Assembly: GCA_026389655.1 (NCBI GenBank)
Contig: JAPLHL010000002.1
Location: 1 to 5,614, forward strand
Source: Chloroflexota bacterium
GTDB lineage: Bacteria; Chloroflexota; Dehalococcoidia; GIF9; UBA5629
Length of the DNA: 5,614 nucleotides
Direction of reading: 5' to 3'
Shown here: one piece after another, positions 5,560 through 5,614 of the stretch
Position numbering within the stretch: position 1 is the stretch's first letter
How the letters are laid out: each line of letters opens with the position of its first letter
Position numbers and translations under genes: made by a program
The notes under the pieces: generated by a model
Told to the model about the DNA's origin: nothing
Database searches by the model: none
Seen by the model: only the letters and a program-made list of their open reading frames with translations

Positions 5560-5614
5560 ATGAGTTCAGGTTTGGATCGTCTAAATCTGTTATACGATCC
5601 TATGCGTGGATACT
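5560..5614 (+). CDS. Start of a partial gene, possibly HD-family phosphohydrolase
   Basis: ATG at 5560 opens a frame that stays open to the window edge (18 codons, MSSGLDRLNLLYDPMRGY). AGGA at 5549-5552 lies 7 nt upstream, a usable ribosome-binding site. The YDPMRGY stretch faintly recalls the DPxxGY motif near the N-terminus of HD-domain phosphohydrolases (COG1078 type), but this is too short to rely on. It begins 26 bp after the previous terminator, so it needs its own promoter or readthrough. Truncated at the 3' side by the window. Confidence 0.5.
   Translation, partial: MSSGLDRLNLLYDPMRGY

Overview
The window reads as ordinary bacterial chromosome: compact genes, short intergenic gaps, sigma70-type promoters, Rho-independent terminators and three tRNA genes that all encode their 3' CCA. 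Base composition looks moderate by eye. The gene set suggests an anaerobic or thermophile-related lineage. It has a Thermus/archaea-type PyrE with a CPxC tail, a signal peptidase I with an extra C-terminal membrane segment, a stand-alone MOSC protein, and a double-zinc-ribbon/FN3 membrane protein. Chloroflexota (Dehalococcoidia-like) is my best guess. It is an inference from protein style, not a demonstrated placement.

Layout from left to right. (1) 6-1406, plus strand: a BKACE-family (DUF849) beta-keto acid cleavage enzyme, then a small MOSC-domain protein 27 bp downstream, probably one transcript. (2) 1476-2158: a tRNA cluster on the minus strand, tRNA-Gln(UUG) with its own promoter and a tRNA-Phe(GAA)/tRNA-Leu(CAA) pair sharing a near-consensus promoter. 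Between the two units, on the plus strand, lies a 45-codon gene for a hydrophobic microprotein, with a good ribosome-binding site and its own strong terminator. (3) 2281-3261, plus: a membrane protein with two cytoplasmic zinc ribbons, one membrane helix, an FN3 domain and a C-terminal beta domain. (4) 3271-4504, minus: lepB (TTG start) followed by pyrE, an apparent two-gene operon convergent with the zinc-ribbon gene across only 9 bp. (5) 4505-4679: a divergent promoter region. (6) 4680-5474, plus: a SIMPL-domain lipoprotein closed by a textbook terminator. (7) 5560 to the window edge: the first codons of another gene.

Most of this is housekeeping: tRNA supply, pyrimidine synthesis and protein export. 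It is mixed with envelope proteins of unknown role and a catabolic enzyme of unknown substrate. No CRISPR array, transposon, phage module or recognisable defence system is present. The least explained element is the 45-aa microprotein between the tRNA units. I see nothing that amounts to a clear new multi-gene system.
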